The notes under the pieces: generated by a model
The model's input: only the letters and a program-made list of their open reading frames with translations
Told to the model about the DNA's origin: nothing
The model's database searches: none
Position numbers and translations under genes: made by a program
In this document: in pieces, positions 58,226 to 60,000 of the stretch
Numbering within the stretch: position 1 is the stretch's first letter
Layout: each line of letters begins with the position of its first letter
NCBI RefSeq assembly: GCF_964355755.1
Contig: NC_092673.1
Span: forward strand, 16,065,001 to 16,125,000
DNA length: 60,000 bases
From: Antedon mediterranea
Lineage: Eukaryota > Echinodermata > Crinoidea > Comatulida > Antedonidae
Direction: 5' to 3'

Positions 58226-59330
58226 ATAATGACCCCTTCCACAGTGCTTATACCATATACATTTTACATGATATTGACCGTGGGTTCTTTACGCCTCTGA
58301 TGCATTTGTTTTTATTGTACCTTTTTAATAAATTATTATATGTTTAGGCCAAATCACACCCAATTTAATGAAACGGTCAGATTCTGATTTCAATTGAACG
58401 AAAGTACAGTAGTACTGTATTATTCATTGATAAGCCAAGGGTCCCATGGCGTTAGCCGATATCTTGAGCATTTGACTCATGTCAACCTGTAACACAAATC
58501 ATTCTTCAAAATCTAAAGAAAGAACCTCACACGTCTTTTTTGTGAGTGATACACTATGGATATGCCCACGAAAATAATATGTGGACATTGCAAACAATCA
58601 TAGGCCTACAGTAACAAACATAACATGGCTAATAAGCATAGCAATGACTGGTTTGTTTTCTAGTGGATTTTTATTTACTTTAGCATGTAGAATAAAACTA
58701 GTAACAGTGGCTATATTAATAATTATACTGATTATCCTTGATGTTATCGCGTCTAATAACAAAATATTTTGTTGTTGATAAGCCCAATTTTGCAGTCTTA
58801 ATAATGACCCTTCCACAGTGCATTTTACATGATATTGACCGAGGGTTTTTACGCCTCTATAGCCACTGATCAATACCATAATTAATGTACTTTTTTTAAT
58901 GAAAATTGAAATGTTTCAACATACCCAATTCAAAAAACGGTCCGTTTTCGAGTTCAATCTTTTGATTAGAGAGGTTGGAGTTTCATTTTGAACGAAAGTA
59001 TTTATTTGATTGATAAGCCAAATTTCTAGTCCTAATGATTTGAGATTCAACGGGTTTTGCTTTCAATTGTATAATAATATAATTATATATATATATATAA
59101 ATATAATATTAAGTATAATTATGAATTCACCAACACTTTCAGGCCCAATAACAATGATCCCGGGCCCGAGTTTTTGTAGACCGGACTTCCATGCACAGCC
59201 ACATGTTAAGGAATATGAATCTCTTTATGATTTTAATATGGTTCGAAATTACACAACAACGATTAGACAGCAACTGTGCAAGAGTCCAACTAATAAAATC
59301 GGAATGATCAATTAATTAAACATTTACAGC
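58226..59330. other. Intergenic, dispersed repeat relatives only
   Basis: A block with CCTTCCACAGTGC and TTTTACATGATATTGACCG occurs twice (58231-58297 and 58807-58857). No gene recognised; open frames here lack domain character. Confidence 0.5.
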
Positions 59331-59332
59331 AT

Positions 59333-59692
59333 AAGGCCCATACACTAGGACGATAACGATCGACGATATAGACAAATATGCATTTTTAATACATAAACCA
59401 AAAGAAATATAAACAATTCCTTTGATGAAAATTATATTTTCACACGTCCAATCAAATGACGTCATGATTAGTAAGACCATTAATATCGTGACAATACAGC
59501 GATTTTATTGTTTTTATTTATCATGACGTCATTTGATTGGAATTTGAAAAACATTATTTTTATCAAAGACAGCATAAATGATTATCCTATAGGTCTAGAA
59601 CGAAAACCTTCTAATTTCTTTTGGTTTATGTAAAAAAAATGCATGCTATATATTTATCGTCCGTCGTTATCGTCATAGTGTAATTGGGCCTT
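59333..59692. mobile_element. MITE, 360 bp, AAGGCCCA...GACGATAACGA ends
   Basis: Left AAGGCCCATACACTAGGACG-ATAACGATCG and right complement (CGTTATCGTCATAGTG...TGGGCCTT). A second internal inverted pair, CCAATCAAATGACGTCATGA and its near-complement, lies at its centre. No open frame. Confidence 0.75.
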
Positions 59693-60000
59693 TATACAAA
59701 AAAAATAAATTGATTACGAAGTTACATGTCATTTTCACCTATCACCAAAAAACTAACACTAATTAATTGTTACGAAGCCAATTTATATTATATATTTCAT
59801 TAAATCTGAACTTTACGGTAAATGAAGAGTAAGTATCAGTTAATATGAATAATATAACTAGTAGGTCTATGAACTTGCGTCCAGACACAGAACTGTGACA
59901 TTACTATCATAAATGTTGAAACCACTTATAAAACCTTTTTTTAAAGAAAATATAATTGTATTAGGAGAAGGCTAATAAACAAATAGATAATGTACAAACC

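Noticed and set aside
58598-58879. 93-codon minus-strand frame and overlapping + frame with hydrophobic residues
   Set aside because: Lies across dispersed repeats shared with 58.2 kb; no splice or domain support.

Overview
The window is eukaryotic nuclear DNA. It is AT-rich, with short exons (16 to 537 bp), GT-AG introns of about 0.1 to 5 kb, many minisatellites and many non-LTR and DNA-transposon remnants. Recurrent AGGCCTA-type words together with Roc-COR, ankyrin and death-effector-domain (DED) proteins suggest a marine deuterostome invertebrate, most likely an echinoderm or other ambulacrarian. The species is inferred, not shown. All recognisable host genes lie on the + strand. Most coding exons lack a start codon and were read from splice sites, reading phase and homology between the two genes.

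Layout. 1-1.52 kb is an 88-bp minisatellite. 1.87-10.3 kb is the 3' part of gene A: a Ser/Gly linker, a tandem-DED exon, an 18-bp-repeat linker exon, short juxtamembrane exons and a hydrophobic terminal exon. Its last intron is mostly a 57-bp minisatellite of about 73 copies. 10.4-12.7 kb holds 62-bp and 69-bp minisatellites. 13.4-22.5 kb is mostly DNA-transposon-like inverted-repeat elements, with a TATA-box promoter and a candidate first exon at 14.3 kb.

24.2-53.6 kb is gene B, which I read as one gene of about 36 exons (about 1,695 codons). It encodes N-terminal ankyrin repeats, a Roc GTPase-COR-Cys-rich module (24.5-33.8 kb), a second Roc-COR-Cys-rich module with nearly the same exon sizes and phases (38.7-46.9 kb), Ser/Gly linkers and a C-terminal double-hydrophobic anchor. 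All splice phases agree from the first exon to the stop codon. The intron between the modules holds a truncated third copy of the Roc P-loop exon, next to a LINE. 49.5-51.6 kb is duplicated at 54.8-56.9 kb with one orphan linker exon. 56.9-60 kb holds only repeats and small inverted-repeat elements.

Genes A and B share the same C-terminal exon plan, so they look like members of one local family in which Roc-COR GTPase modules, DEDs and a membrane anchor are gained and lost as phase-1 exon cassettes. By analogy with DAPK1 (ankyrin-Roc-COR-death domain) and MFHAS1-type Roco proteins, a role in innate immune or cell-death signalling at a membrane is a reasonable inference. Nothing in the sequence proves it.
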